Source of the DNA: Azoarcus sp. CIB
Lineage (GTDB): Bacteria > Pseudomonadota > Gammaproteobacteria > Burkholderiales > Rhodocyclaceae
DNA: 64,000 nt
Assembly (NCBI RefSeq): GCF_001190925.1
Contig: NZ_CP011072.1
Coordinates: 1,736,001-1,800,000 of the forward strand
Reading direction: 5' to 3'
The position numbers were made by a program, and so were the translations under genes. This document shows, in pieces, positions 43,128 to 59,808 of the stretch; position 1 is the stretch's first letter; every line of letters begins with the position of its first letter. Under the pieces are notes generated by a model, which saw only the letters and a program-made list of their open reading frames with translations, had not been told where the DNA came from and did not search any database.

Positions 43128-43220
43128 GAGGTGGTGGACTGGCCGAGCGTCACTGCGGTCGTCTAGAGTGGGGAAGGCGCAGGCCCGGCGGCGGGCCCGC
43201 TTCACTTCAGGAGAGACGTC

Positions 43221-43466
43221 ATGACCGAGCCGGAACCGACCATCGCGCAGAAGGCGCCCTATGCCGTCGAGCTGGAAGCCGGCAAGAGCTATTACTGGTG
43301 CCGCTGCGGCAACAGCAAGAACCAGCCGTTCTGCGACGGATCGCACAAGGGCGGTCCGTTCCTGCCGGTGAACTTCACGGCGCAGGAGACGGGCACGGCC
43401 TATCTGTGCGGCTGCAAGCACACCGGCAACCAACCCTATTGCGACGGCACGCACAAGACGCTGTAA
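43221..43466 (+). CDS. Two-domain CDGSH iron-sulfur protein
   Basis: 81 residues with two CDGSH-type 2Fe-2S sites: CRCGNSKNQPFCDGSH and CGCKHTGNQPYCDGTH, each giving three Cys and one His. Such small proteins are redox-active and are thought to exchange electrons or clusters; the partner here is unknown. GGAG lies 9 nt before the ATG at 43221. Confidence 0.93.
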   Translation: MTEPEPTIAQKAPYAVELEAGKSYYWCRCGNSKNQPFCDGSHKGGPFLPVNFTAQETGTAYLCGCKHTGNQPYCDGTHKTL

Positions 43467-43560
43467 GGGGGCGGTGACCGTATCCCTCACCCTCGCGGAC
43501 GGAACGCGGATTGCCGGAGCGCAAGCACCGGGGCGGTGCGGCAACGAGTGGGGAATATCG

Positions 43561-43577
43561 CCCTTGGATGCCAAGGG
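43561..43577 (+). promoter_or_regulatory. Hairpin ahead of the hybrid kinase gene
   Basis: CCCTTGG-ATG-CCAAGGG perfect 7-bp stem in the 188-bp gap between the CDGSH gene and the hybrid kinase. It could end the upstream transcript or be an operator; no T run follows (GGTGATAAG). The rest of the gap holds no gene. Confidence 0.4.
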
Positions 43578-43654
43578 GGTGATAAGATCGCCCCAAAGCA
43601 AATAACGGCGACATTTCGTATCCCCGTTCGCCCCGATGCGCGAGGTGCGTCCCG

Positions 43655-48162
<4,508 letters not shown>

Positions 48163-48166
<4 letters not shown>

Positions 48167-49377
48167 AGATACTCGTGATCGATGACGAACCGTTCGCGCG
48201 GAAGCTCCTCATGCATCAGCTCGGGCGACTGGGGGTCGAACACGCGCAGCCGTGTGCGAGCGCGCAGGAGGCCTTGGCGCTGCTCGAGCGTCCGGGTGAA
48301 AGTCCCGATCTGATCTTCTGCGACCTGCAGATGCCGGAGATGGACGGCGTCGAGTTCGTCCGGCACCTGGTGCGTGCGGGTTATGCGGGCGGTCTGGTAC
48401 TGGTCAGCGGCGAGGACGAGCGGCTCGTGCAGACCGCGGCGAAGCTCGCCCGGGCGCACAAGCTGAAGGTGCTCGGTGCGCTCAACAAGCCGGTGCCGAT
48501 CGACAGCCTGAAGCAGTTCCTCGATGGCGACGTCGCTCACAGTCCCGCCCAGGGGCGTAACGAACGCAAGACTTACTCCGCTGAGCGTTTGCGGCGTGCG
48601 ATTGCCGACGGCGAGCTGGTCAATCACTACCAGCCCAAGGTCGAGCTCCCTTCGGGCGCGGTCGCCGGGTTCGAGACCCTGGTGCGCTGGCGGCACCCGG
48701 AGGACGGACTGATCTTTCCCGATCAGTTCATTCCGCTCGCCGAAGAGAGCGGACTGATCAACGAACTCACGCGGTCGGTGTTGCGCACGGCCTTGCGTCA
48801 TGCGCGCGCATGGAGCGACGACGGCTTCCCGCTGCAGGTGGCGGTCAACGTGTCGATGGATAATCTGGTGTCGTTGGACTTCCCGGATTTCGTCGAGCGC
48901 GCGCTTGGCGAGGCCGGTATTGCGGCAAGCGGCCTGTTGCTGGAGGTTACGGAGAGCCGCCTGATGAAAGATCCGCTGGCGCCGCTGGAAGTGCTAACGC
49001 GCCTGCGGCTCAAGCGCATCGGATTGTCGATCGACGACTTCGGCACCGGACACTCCTCGCTCGCCCAGGTGCGCGACATTCCGTTCAGCGAACTCAAGGT
49101 CGACCGCGGTTTCGTGCATGGCGCCTGGCGCGATGCCTCGCTGCGCGCGATTCTGGAGGCGAGCCTTGGGATGGCTCGCCAGCTCGGCATGAAGACGGTC
49201 GCGGAAGGGGTGGAGGACAGGGAGGACTGGGACTTCCTGCGCGACAGCGATTGCGAACTGGCGCAGGGTTGGTTCATCGCCAAGGCAATGCCGCCCGAAC
49301 AGATACCGGACTGGATCGCCGACTGGGAAGTGCGGCGGCCGACGGTCGTGGATTTCGGAACACGATCAACACCCTAA
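48163..49377 (+). CDS. Response regulator with EAL domain (c-di-GMP phosphodiesterase)
   Basis: 404 residues: receiver (1-120, phospho-Asp54 in FCDLQMPEMDG) and an EAL domain (about 135-385). The catalytic set appears intact: Glu171 (ETL in place of EAL), Asn229, Glu261, Asp291-Asp292 (DDFGTGHSS), Lys312 (LKVDRGF) and Glu348/Glu351 (AEGVE). Thus it should hydrolyse c-di-GMP to pGpG when activated by phosphorylation. It is coupled by a 4-bp overlap to the hybrid kinase and overlaps the convergent GTPase gene by 4 bp at its end. The kinase-relay-to-PDE link is inferred from coupling. Confidence 0.92.
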
Positions 49378-50411
49378 CAGGGGGCGATCACGCACTCCGC
49401 AAAGCCGGCACGTAGTTCGTCCGCCTGCAGCCGGCGGCCGATCACGACGATGCGCGAGCGCCGCGTGTCGTCATTCCAGTCCGTGCCGTAGTCGAAGCCG
49501 GCGAGACGGTGCACGCCCTGGAACACCAGCCGGCTCGCCTGGCCGGGAATCGCGAGCACGCCCTTGTAGCGGAGCAGGTCGTCGCCGTGGCGGTCGAGGA
49601 GTCCCTGCACGAAGGTGCCGATGCGGTCGAGGTCGACGTCGCCGGCGTGTTCGAGCAGCAGCGAGCCGATCTCGTCGCTGTGCGCCGCAGCGCCAAAAAT
49701 CGCTCCTGCCTCCGCGACCGGGCGGAAGCGCGGTGTCGCGGGGGCTTCGTCGGCGAGCAGGTTTTCGTTGAGGTTGAAGCCGCGGATATCGAGCAGGAAG
49801 CCGACATCGAGTTCGCCGGTTACGAGTTGGCGGATCGGCGCTCGCGGGTTGATGCGCGCGAGCCGGTCGAGCAGTGCGTCGAGCACATCGGCTGCGACGC
49901 CCTCGCTCTTGGATACGAGCAGGCGGTCGGCGAAACCGATTTGTTTCAGCAGGACGGGGTGTTCGGCGAGCTGACGCGGGGCGTGGACGGCATCGACCAC
50001 CGTGAGCACTGCGTCGAGGAGGTAGGCCTCGGCGAGCTCGGGTTCGGCGAAGAAGGTCTGGATCACCGGCCCGGGATCGGCGAGGCCGGTGGTTTCGATG
50101 ACGATGCGGTCGAAGGCGAGCTCGCCGCTGTCGCGGCGCGCCTTCAGGTCGACGAGGTTCTTCGCCAAGTCGCCGCGCACAGTGCAGCACAGGCAGCCGT
50201 TGGTCATCTCGACGACTTCCGCGCTTTGCTGCACGAGCAGCTCGCTGTCGATGTTGACCGGCCCGAACTCGTTTTCGATGACCGCGATGCGGTGCCCGTG
50301 GGCCGTCGTCAGGATGCGGTTCAGCAGCGTCGTCTTGCCGGCGCCGAGAAAACCGGTGAGGACCGTGACCGGAATCGGGACAGAGGAAGGGTTGGGGTTG
50401 GGGTGTTGCAT
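49374..50411 (-). CDS. COG0523 GTPase / metallochaperone-like protein (YjiA type)
   Basis: 345 residues. P-loop GFLGAGKTTLLNR, CxCC metal motif in NGCLCCTV, ETTGLADP, VSKSEG as the base-specificity loop, and a C-terminal CobW_C domain. Such proteins move metals (zinc, cobalt) into targets; the cargo here is unknown. ATG 50411 follows AAGGA. With yjiX and cstA upstream it matches the E. coli btsT-yjiX-yjiA order, so it is likely the YjiA orthologue. Confidence 0.88.
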   Translation of the reverse strand: MQHPNPNPSSVPIPVTVLTGFLGAGKTTLLNRILTTAHGHRIAVIENEFGPVNIDSELLVQQSAEVVEMTNGCLCCTVRGDLAKNLVDLKARRDSGELAFDRIVIETTGLADPGPVIQTFFAEPELAEAYLLDAVLTVVDAVHAPRQLAEHPVLLKQIGFADRLLVSKSEGVAADVLDALLDRLARINPRAPIRQLVTGELDVGFLLDIRGFNLNENLLADEAPATPRFRPVAEAGAIFGAAAHSDEIGSLLLEHAGDVDLDRIGTFVQGLLDRHGDDLLRYKGVLAIPGQASRLVFQGVHRLAGFDYGTDWNDDTRRSRIVVIGRRLQADELRAGFAECVIAPC

Positions 50412-50449
50412 GCTCGATCCTTGTTCCGTTCCGGTTTCTTGACGGTTCC

Positions 50450-50644
50450 TCAACAGCAGCGGCCGGTGCCGCCGCCGTAGCGCGCTTCCTGACGCTCGCG
50501 GAAGAATTCCTCGTAGCTCATCACCGGCCGGTCGGGGTGCGTCGCCTTCATGTGCGCGACGTAGGTATCGTAGTCAGGCAGGCCTACCATCAGGCGGGCG
50601 GCCTGCCCGAGATACTTGCCGAGCTTGGAGAGGTCGTTGAACAC
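50450..50644 (-). CDS. YbdD/YjiX family small protein
   Basis: 64 residues, with [19 protein letters not shown] and a terminal GRCC; this is the DUF466 family always found behind cstA genes. GTG start at 50644, four bases after the cstA stop. Presumed accessory to the transporter; role unknown. Confidence 0.9.
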   Translation of the reverse strand: MFNDLSKLGKYLGQAARLMVGLPDYDTYVAHMKATHPDRPVMSYEEFFRERQEARYGGGTGRCC

Positions 50645-50648
50645 GGGC

Positions 50649-52730
50649 TTACGCCGCGGCGCCCTGCGAGGACGTGCCCGGTGCGCCGACTTCCTGCGTA
50701 GTCGGATGCGCCACGCGGTAGGCCTGGTAGCAGGTGCGTGCGCCGAACACCAGGATGCTCAGGACGACGAGCATGAAGAACGCGGTCAGTCCGGCATCGA
50801 TCTGGTTGTTGAGGATGATCTGGTGCATCTGGTCCAGCGACTTCGCCGGTGCGAGCAGGTCGCCGCGGGCAAGGGCGTCCTGATAGCGCGACGACTGGGC
50901 GAGGAAGCCGATCTTCGGGTTGGCGTCGAACACTTTCTGCCAGCCGGCGGTCAGCGTGCAGGCGAGCAGCCACACCATCGGCAGGACCGTCACCCACGCG
51001 AAACGCTCGCGCTTCATCTTGAACAGCACGACCGTGCAGAGGATCAGCGCGACGGCGGCGAGCATCTGGTTGGCGATGCCGAACAGCGGCCACAAGGTAT
51101 TGATGCCGCCCAGCGGATCGACCACGCCCTGGTAGAGGAAGTAGCCCCACGCAGTGACGCACAGCGCGGTGGCGATCGCGTTGCCGGCCCAGGAGTCGGT
51201 GCGCTTCATCGCGGGGACGAAGGTGCCGAGCAGGTCCTGCAGCATGAAGCGACCCGCACGCGTACCGGCATCGACTGCGGTGAGGATGAAGAGCGCCTCG
51301 AACAGGATCGCGAAGTGGTACCAGAAGCCCATCATCGCGGTGCCGCCGAACATCTTCGAGAAGATCTGCGCCATGCCTACCGCAAGGGTCGGCGCGCCGC
51401 CGGCACGCGCGATGATCGTGTTCTCGCCGACCGCGGCCGCGGTGCCGGTGAGCGTTTCCGGCGTTACCACGAAGCCCCAGCTCGAGATCACTTGCGCAGC
51501 GCTTTCGGCCGTCGGCCCGAGCACGGCGAGCGGGCTGTTCATCGCGAAATACACGCCCGGGTCGATGATGGATGCGGCAACCAGCGCCATGATCGCGACG
51601 AACGATTCCATGAGCATGCCGCCATAGCCGATCAGGGGCATGTGCGACTCGTTCTCGATCATCTTCGGGGTGGTGCCGGAAGAAATCAGCGCATGGAAGC
51701 CGGATACGGCGCCGCAGGCGATGGTGATGAAGAGGAAGGGGAACAGGCTGCCCGACCAGGCGGGGCCGGTGCCGTCGATGAAGCGCGTGACCGCCGGCAT
51801 TTCGAGGTCGGGCGCGACGAACAGGATGCCGACCGCGAGCGCGAGGATCGCGCCTATCTTGAGGAAGGTCGACAGGTAGTCGCGCGGCGCGAGCAGCAGC
51901 CACACGGGGAGCACGGAGGCGACGAAGCCGTAGCCGATCAGCAACCAGGTAAGTTGCGTGCCGGTGAAGGTGAACAGCGCCGCCAGCGCGGGATCGGCAG
52001 CGATCTTGCCGCCGCCCACAATGGCCCAGATCAGCAGCACGAAGCCGATCACCGAGATCTCGCCGATACGCCCCGGGCGGATGTAGCGCGCGTAGATGCC
52101 CATGAAGATCGCGATCGGGATCGTCGCGGCGACGGTGAAGGTGCCCCACGGGCTTTCGGCCAGCGCCTTCACGACGATCAGCGCGAGCACCGCGAGGATG
52201 ATCACCATGATCATGAAGGTGCCGAACAGCGCGATCACGCCGGGAATCGGCCCGAGTTCGGACTTGATCAGGTCGCCGAGCGAGCGGCCGTCGCGGCGCG
52301 TGGACACGAATAGCACCATGAAATCCTGCACTGCGCCGGCCAGCACGACGCCAGCCAGGATCCACAACATGCCCGGCAGGTAGCCCATCTGCGCCGCAAG
52401 CACCGGGCCGACCAGCGGGCCGACCAGCGGGCCGGCGCCGGCGATGGCGGCGAAATGGTGGCCGAACAGCACGTACTTGTTGGTCGGCACGTAGTCGAGG
52501 CCATCGTTGTTGCGGCAGGCCGGGGTACTGCGGTCGGGATCCAGCGACATCACCCGTTTCGCGATGAACAGGCTGTAGTAGCGATACGCGATGAGGTAAA
52601 CGGAAACCGCGGCGACCACGATCCACAGGGCGTTGATCGTTTCACCGCGATTGAGTGCGATATATGCGAGCGCGAAAGCGCCGAAGATGCCGACAAGCGC
52701 CCACAGCGCGTGTCTCGACAGCGTGGCCAT
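50649..52730 (-). CDS. cstA: Carbon starvation protein A-type transporter
   Basis: 693 residues with about sixteen to eighteen membrane helices and the CstA landmarks [19 protein letters not shown] and [17 protein letters not shown]. coli paralogues import peptides or pyruvate; gene order with yjiX and a COG0523 GTPase suggests the BtsT (pyruvate) type. The upstream 170 bp carry a CCCGGCAC hairpin and a 22-bp palindrome facing a divergent two-component system, which probably controls it. Confidence 0.92.
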   Translation of the reverse strand: MATLSRHALWALVGIFGAFALAYIALNRGETINALWIVVAAVSVYLIAYRYYSLFIAKRVMSLDPDRSTPACRNNDGLDYVPTNKYVLFGHHFAAIAGAGPLVGPLVGPVLAAQMGYLPGMLWILAGVVLAGAVQDFMVLFVSTRRDGRSLGDLIKSELGPIPGVIALFGTFMIMVIILAVLALIVVKALAESPWGTFTVAATIPIAIFMGIYARYIRPGRIGEISVIGFVLLIWAIVGGGKIAADPALAALFTFTGTQLTWLLIGYGFVASVLPVWLLLAPRDYLSTFLKIGAILALAVGILFVAPDLEMPAVTRFIDGTGPAWSGSLFPFLFITIACGAVSGFHALISSGTTPKMIENESHMPLIGYGGMLMESFVAIMALVAASIIDPGVYFAMNSPLAVLGPTAESAAQVISSWGFVVTPETLTGTAAAVGENTIIARAGGAPTLAVGMAQIFSKMFGGTAMMGFWYHFAILFEALFILTAVDAGTRAGRFMLQDLLGTFVPAMKRTDSWAGNAIATALCVTAWGYFLYQGVVDPLGGINTLWPLFGIANQMLAAVALILCTVVLFKMKRERFAWVTVLPMVWLLACTLTAGWQKVFDANPKIGFLAQSSRYQDALARGDLLAPAKSLDQMHQIILNNQIDAGLTAFFMLVVLSILVFGARTCYQAYRVAHPTTQEVGAPGTSSQGAAA

Positions 52731-52798
52731 CTATACTCCTCCTCTCTCCGGATAGGCCGTTGAATCAGGCTCTGGTCTTACCGGATCTGGTTCCGGGT

Positions 52799-52818
52799 CC
52801 CGGCACCCGTGTGCCGGG
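52799..52818. promoter_or_regulatory. Hairpin in the cstA leader
   Basis: CCCGGCAC-CCGT-GTGCCGGG, perfect 8-bp stem, 69 bp upstream of the cstA start. Either an operator or an RNA hairpin in the cstA leader. Confidence 0.45.
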
Positions 52819-52878
52819 GATCACACATTAATGTCGCGGAACGGCGCTCCGCGGACCATTCGCACTACTACTTTCCGG

Positions 52879-52900
52879 GTCTGCGTAGTACTACGCAGAC
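52879..52900. promoter_or_regulatory. 22-bp perfect palindrome between cstA and the two-component genes
   Basis: Perfect dyad centred at 52889/52890 with core CTGCGTAGT and its exact complement, 11 bp per arm. It lies about 60 bp before the kinase start and about 150 bp before cstA, in the only intergenic space they share. Best candidate for the binding site of the LuxR-type regulator at 54328-54972. Confidence 0.6.
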
Positions 52901-52960
52901 ATGCCGGGGGACTGCCACGCGGCTCTACAATCGCGAGCAGGCAACGGGGGAGAGGAAGGC

Positions 52961-54331
52961 TTGCGACTCAAGCACAAAGTCATCGTCCTGGCTGTCCTGC
53001 CGCTCATTGCGGCGGTGGCCGCGATCGCGATCCTCGTCGCGATGCAGGCGCGCGACCTCGAGCGGCAGCAGGAAAGCGTGCTGAACGAGGCGATGCTCGC
53101 GGCGAAACGTGCCGAGCTGCAGCACTACGTCCAGCTCGCGCAAACCTCCATCGACCACCTGTATTCGTCGGGGCGCGACGACGAGGTGACCAAGGCGGAG
53201 GCAAAGCGCATCCTCAGCGAGATGAACTACGGCGACGACGGTTACTTCTTCGCCTACGACGTCACCGGCCTCAACATCGTGCATCCGCGCCAGTCCGAGC
53301 TTGTCGGCCGCAATCTGTGGGACAAGCAGGATTCCGAGGGACTCCCCGTCATCCAGCGCCTGATCGCCGCGACGGCGTCCGGCGACGGGTTTCTCCAGTA
53401 CAAGTGGAACAAACCCTCGACGGGCAAGGAAACCGACAAGCTGGGCTATGTGGTGAAGCTCGATCGCTGGGGCTGGGTGCTCGGGACCGGCATCTACCTC
53501 GACGACGTCGAGAGCATCCGCAGCAAGCTGCGCGACCGGATGTCGTCACGCATCGCGGCAACCGTCGTGGGCTTCACGGTCGTGGGGATCGTCGCGGCGC
53601 TTATCGTGTTCGCCGGCGGCATGGCGCTGAACATCAGCGAACACCAGCTCGCCGACCGCCGGCTGAAGGCGCTCGCGCAGCGCATCGTGACCTCGCACGA
53701 GGAGGAGCGCACGCGCGTCGCACGCGACCTGCACGACGGCCTCAGCCAGTTGCTGGTGTCGGTCAAGTTCCACCTCGAACTCGCCAAGGAGCGCGCGCTT
53801 GCGGGGCGTGACGACGTGGCGGAGCACATCACCAAGGGGCTCGAAGGACTTGGCGTGGCGATCGGCGAGATCCGCAGCATCTCGCACAACCTCCGCCCTT
53901 CGCTGCTCGACAACCTCGGGCTGTCCGCCGCCCTGCGGCAACTCCTAGACGAGTTCCACCTGCGCACCGGCATCGTGGTCGACGCCGACATCGGCAAGGT
54001 CGATCTGCTCGCCGACGAGGCAGGCGCGACGACGCTGTATCGCATCGCGCAGGAAGCATTGACGAACATCGAACGTCACGCCGTCGCCCATCACGTCCGC
54101 ATCGCCCTTGCGTCCGGGGGCGGGGCAGTCCGCCTCGTGATCGCCGACGACGGGCGCGGCTTCGACACCTCCCGCATCGATCACCCGCGCAGCGGCGGAA
54201 TCGGCCTGCGCAACATGCGCGAGCGCATCGAGCATCATGGCGGGAAGCTTGCGGTCAGCTCCGTGCCCGGCCATACCGAGCTCAGTGCGCTGCTGCCGTG
54301 CCCGAATGCGAAGAAAGGAAACCTGACATGA
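52961..54331 (+). CDS. Cache-domain sensor histidine kinase (HisKA_3)
   Basis: 456 residues from a TTG at 52961 preceded by GGGGGAGAGGA. Membrane helices at about 7-30 and 195-220 flank a single Cache sensor (about 35-185, with GYFFAYDVTGLNIVHP and GWVLGTGIY). The cytoplasmic part has a HisKA_3 dimerisation domain with phospho-His258 in ARDLHDGLSQ and an ATPase domain (DDGRGF, GIGLRNMRERIE). It senses a small ligand, possibly a carboxylate given its divergent partner cstA. Stop overlaps the regulator gene by 4 bp. Confidence 0.9.
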   Translation: MRLKHKVIVLAVLPLIAAVAAIAILVAMQARDLERQQESVLNEAMLAAKRAELQHYVQLAQTSIDHLYSSGRDDEVTKAEAKRILSEMNYGDDGYFFAYDVTGLNIVHPRQSELVGRNLWDKQDSEGLPVIQRLIAATASGDGFLQYKWNKPSTGKETDKLGYVVKLDRWGWVLGTGIYLDDVESIRSKLRDRMSSRIAATVVGFTVVGIVAALIVFAGGMALNISEHQLADRRLKALAQRIVTSHEEERTRVARDLHDGLSQLLVSVKFHLELAKERALAGRDDVAEHITKGLEGLGVAIGEIRSISHNLRPSLLDNLGLSAALRQLLDEFHLRTGIVVDADIGKVDLLADEAGATTLYRIAQEALTNIERHAVAHHVRIALASGGGAVRLVIADDGRGFDTSRIDHPRSGGIGLRNMRERIEHHGGKLAVSSVPGHTELSALLPCPNAKKGNLT

Positions 54332-54972
54332 GCGATACCACCGATCCCGGCACGCGGATTCGCCTGCTGCTCGTCGACGACCACCAGCTCGTCCGCGACG
54401 GCCTGCGCGCGCGGCTGGGCGACATCCCGGAGATCGACATCGTCGGCGAGGCGGCCAACGGCGAGCAGGCCCTGACCGGCGCGGAAACCCTGCGCCCGGA
54501 CCTCGCGCTGGTCGATGTTGGCCTTCCCGACATCAACGGCATCGAACTGACCACGGCGCTCGCGCAACGGCGCCCGGAGCTGCGTGTGCTGATCCTAAGC
54601 ATGTACGACAGCCAAGGCTACGTGATGTCGGCGATGCGTGCGGGCGCGCGCGGCTATGTGCTCAAGGATGCGCCCTCGGCCGAGATCATCGCGGCGATCC
54701 GGGCGGTCGCCGCCGGCGGTGTCTACTTCAGCAGCGCCCTGACCGCGGCGCTGTCGACACAGGCGGACGACGCGACGGCCCTGACGGAGCGGGAACGGGA
54801 AGTGCTGATCTTCGTCGCCCAGGGCGACAGCAACAAGCGCATCGCGCAGAAGCTGGACGTCAGCGTGCGCACTGTCGAGACGCATCGCCTGAACCTGCGC
54901 CGCAAGCTCGGCATCGAGACGGCGGCGGGGCTCGCGAGCTATGCGCTGAAGCGCGGCTGGCTCAGGGGTTGA
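54328..54972 (+). CDS. LuxR/NarL-type response regulator
   Basis: 214 residues: receiver with phospho-Asp63 in LVDVGLPDINGIE and Lys in VLKDAPS, then a GerE-type helix-turn-helix (SNKRIAQKLDVSVRTVETHR). ATG 54328 follows AAAGGAAA and overlaps the kinase stop. It should bind DNA as a dimer when phosphorylated; the 22-bp palindrome upstream of the pair is the natural target and would link it to cstA. Confidence 0.92.
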   Translation: MSDTTDPGTRIRLLLVDDHQLVRDGLRARLGDIPEIDIVGEAANGEQALTGAETLRPDLALVDVGLPDINGIELTTALAQRRPELRVLILSMYDSQGYVMSAMRAGARGYVLKDAPSAEIIAAIRAVAAGGVYFSSALTAALSTQADDATALTEREREVLIFVAQGDSNKRIAQKLDVSVRTVETHRLNLRRKLGIETAAGLASYALKRGWLRG

Positions 54973-54987
54973 GCTGCCGCGCGGCGA

Positions 54988-55893
54988 TCAGGATTTCTCG
55001 CCGCGCGCCGCCAGATAGATCCCCGCAAGGAGCAGCGCGAAGCCGCCGAACTGCAGCGGCGCGAAACCCTCGCCAAAGAAGATGAAGGCCATCGCCGCGC
55101 TGCCGACGGGCTCGCCGAGCGTGACCACCGCGACGAAGGTCGCCGAGACGTGGCGCAGCGACCAGTTGTAGGCGGTGTGTCCGAGCAGTTGCGGCCCGAG
55201 CGCCATGCCGGCCAGCACCGCCCACGCGGTGACGCTGAAGCCGCTGAGCGGGGCCCCGCTGCTGCTGCTTGCGGCGACCAGGAACAGCGCGGCGGTGCCG
55301 TACGCAAGCCACACATAGGCGGGCAGCGGCAGCCCCGCCCGCAAGCGGCGGCCGATCAGCAGGTAGGCCGAGAAGCACCACGACCCGACCAGCGCCAGCA
55401 GGTTGCCGAGCATCGGGTTCGCCCCGGCGCCGGCGTTCTGGCTGTCGCTCCAGAAGATCAGCAGGCTCCCGCCGAAGGACAGCGCGATGCCGCCCAGCAT
55501 CATGCGGCTGGGGCGCTCGCGAAACAGCACGAAGGACGCCAGGCCGATCCACAGCGGGTTGGTGGTCACCAGCGCCGTACTGGAAGCGACCGAGGTGTAT
55601 TCCAGCGAGGTGATCCAGGTGCCGAAGTGCAGCGCAAGAAAGAAACCCGCCGCCAGGGCGAGCAGCCCCTGGTGACGGTTCAGCCTTGCGAGCACGTTCC
55701 CCGACTGCAGCAGCGCAATCGGCGTCACGACGAGCGCTGCCAGCCCAAGCCGCCAGCTCGCCACGGCGAGCGAGGGCACCCCTTCGGCCTGCGCCAGGCG
55801 CGCGAAGATCGCACCGAAGGAGATCGCCAGCAGCCCGATGCCCAGCACGACAAAGGGCATCCAGCGCGGCGGGGCGGCAGTTTGTCCCGTCAA
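54988..55893 (-). CDS. EamA-family (DMT) transporter in the liv operon
   Basis: 301 residues, ten helices in two EamA repeats. TTG 55893 overlaps the livF stop (ATTGA) with GAGGGCGGG upstream, so it is co-translated; ATG 55860 is the alternative. Seen: SFGAIFARLAQAEGVPS and LEYTSVASSTALVTTNPLW in repeat one, HVSATFVAVVTLGEP in repeat two. A permease of this kind in a branched-chain amino acid uptake operon is unusual and may export an excess or by-product of the same metabolite. Substrate unknown. Confidence 0.88.
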   Translation of the reverse strand: MTGQTAAPPRWMPFVVLGIGLLAISFGAIFARLAQAEGVPSLAVASWRLGLAALVVTPIALLQSGNVLARLNRHQGLLALAAGFFLALHFGTWITSLEYTSVASSTALVTTNPLWIGLASFVLFRERPSRMMLGGIALSFGGSLLIFWSDSQNAGAGANPMLGNLLALVGSWCFSAYLLIGRRLRAGLPLPAYVWLAYGTAALFLVAASSSSGAPLSGFSVTAWAVLAGMALGPQLLGHTAYNWSLRHVSATFVAVVTLGEPVGSAAMAFIFFGEGFAPLQFGGFALLLAGIYLAARGEKS

Positions 55894-56603
55894 TGCCCGC
55901 CCTCGAGGTAGGCCGCGCGCACTTCGGGGCTCGCGAGCAGCTCCTGGCCCGTGCCCGCGAGCACGATCTCGCCGTGCTGCAGCACGTAGCCGCGATGGGC
56001 GCAGCGCAGCGCATGGTGGGCGTTCTGCTCGACCAGTAGCACCGTCATGCCGTGCTCGGTGTTGAGTTCGCGGATGATCTGGAAGATGCGCTTGATGTAG
56101 ATCGGCGCGAGGCCCAGCGACGGCTCGTCGAGCAGCAGCAGCTTGGGCCGGCTCATCAGCGCGCGGCCGATCGCCAGCATCTGCTGTTCGCCGCCCGACA
56201 GTGTGCCGGCGCGCTGCGATGCCCGCTCCTCGAGGATCGGAAACATCGCGTACACCCGCTTGATGTCGGCGTTGAAGTTCGCCGGGTCGGCGAAGGCCGT
56301 GCCCATCAGCAGATTCTCCATCACCGTCATGCGCGGGAAGATGCGACGCCCTTCCGGCACGATCGCGATGCCGCGGCGCGAGATCAGGTGGCTCGGCACG
56401 CGCGTGATGTCCTCGCCGTCGAACACGATGCGCCCCGACGAGGCGCCCGGCTTGCCGAACAGGCTCATCATCAGCGTCGACTTGCCCGCACCGTTGGCGC
56501 CGATCAGCGTGACGATCTCGCCGACCTGGACCGTCACATCGACACCGCGCAGCGCGTGAATATGGCCGTAATGGGCGTGCACGCCCTCCATGTGCAGCAT
56601 CAT
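55890..56603 (-). CDS. livF: High-affinity branched-chain amino acid-type ABC transporter ATPase
   Basis: 237 residues. Walker A GANGAGKST, signature LSGGEQQMLAIGRAL, Walker B LLLLDEPSLGLAP. It pairs with LivG to energise uptake through LivH/LivM. Start at the first of two ATGs (56603), overlapping the livG stop. Operon position is standard for liv systems, which also carry aromatic acids or amides in many betaproteobacteria. Confidence 0.92.
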   Translation of the reverse strand: MMLHMEGVHAHYGHIHALRGVDVTVQVGEIVTLIGANGAGKSTLMMSLFGKPGASSGRIVFDGEDITRVPSHLISRRGIAIVPEGRRIFPRMTVMENLLMGTAFADPANFNADIKRVYAMFPILEERASQRAGTLSGGEQQMLAIGRALMSRPKLLLLDEPSLGLAPIYIKRIFQIIRELNTEHGMTVLLVEQNAHHALRCAHRGYVLQHGEIVLAGTGQELLASPEVRAAYLEGGH

Positions 56604-57426
56604 GCGGCGATCCCCCCGGATGCGGTTTCGTCGTCATCCTCGCCGAGATAGGCCTTGATGACTTGCGGGTCGTTGCGGATTTCCTCCGGCGTGCCTTCGG
56701 CGATCTTGCGCCCGTAGTTCAGCACGCAGATGTGGTCCGACACGTTCATCACGACGCTCATGTCGTGCTCGATCAGCAGGATCGCGATGCCTTCCTCGCG
56801 GCACAGCGACAGCAGCAGCGTGTTGAGCTCCGCCGATTCGCGCGGGTTCAGGCCCGCAGCCGGCTCGTCCAGACACAGCAGCACCGGATCGACGCACAGC
56901 GCACGCGCGATCTCGATGCGCCGCTGCGTGCCGTAGGGCAGGTCACCCGCGGCGACGTCGGCGATATCGGTCAGGCCGAGCCGTTCGAGCCAGTGCGCGG
57001 CCGTCTTCAATGCCTCGGCCTCGGCCTTGCGGTAGCGCGGCAGGCGGAAGATGCCGCCGATCGAGAATCCCGAGGCTTTCTGCAGGAAGTTGTGCTGCGC
57101 GACGATCAGGTTCTCCAGCACCGTCATCTTCGGGAACAGGCGGATGTTCTGGAAGGTGCGCACGACCTGCGCATCGCGTGCGACGCGATGCCCGGTCATC
57201 GACTCCAGGCGCATCTCGCCCTTCTTCGGATGCACGAGGCGCACGCTGCCGGTGGTCGGCTTGTAGAAACCGGTCAGGCAGTTGAAAAAGGTCGTCTTGC
57301 CGGCGCCGTTGGGGCCGATGATCGCGGTGATCTTGCCCGCCGGGACCGACACCGACAGATCGTCGATCGCCGTCAGGCCGCCGAAACGCATCGTCAGGTT
57401 CTCGACCGAGAGCAGGGTAGCGGTGC

Positions 57427-57430
<4 letters not shown>
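56600..57430 (-). CDS. livG: Branched-chain amino acid-type ABC transporter ATPase
   Basis: 276 residues. Walker A GPNGAGKTT, signature PYGTQRRIEIARAL, Walker B LLCLDEPAAGLNP, and the switch His in LIEHDMSVVM. The insert GEMRLESMTGHRVARDAQVVRTFQ is normal for LivG. ATG 57430 overlaps the livM stop by 4 bp. Confidence 0.92.
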
Positions 57431-59642
<2,212 letters not shown>

Positions 59643-59734
59643 AGCAGTCTCCTTTCTCGTTTTGTGTGTGTTTCTCGCGAGCGGCGTCCGCTGGCCCGAT
59701 CGGCGGACCGCGCGGGGCGTCATCCCGTGAGAGT

Positions 59735-59787
59735 GCGCCGCCGGCCTTGTGGACCGGCGGCGCGTTGGCCGGGCGGATCGCCCGGCC
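59735..59787 (-). terminator. Two tandem hairpins between binding-protein gene and livH
   Basis: First, GCGCCGCCGG/CCGGCGGCGC (59735-59744, 59754-59763), 10 bp perfect. Second, GGCCGGGC/GCCCGGCC (59767-59774, 59780-59787), 8 bp perfect. No T runs. They lie in the transcript just after the binding-protein gene and probably cause partial termination or mRNA stabilisation, giving more binding protein than permease. Confidence 0.65.
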
Positions 59788-59808
59788 GGTGACTAAACCA
59801 AAGAAGGA

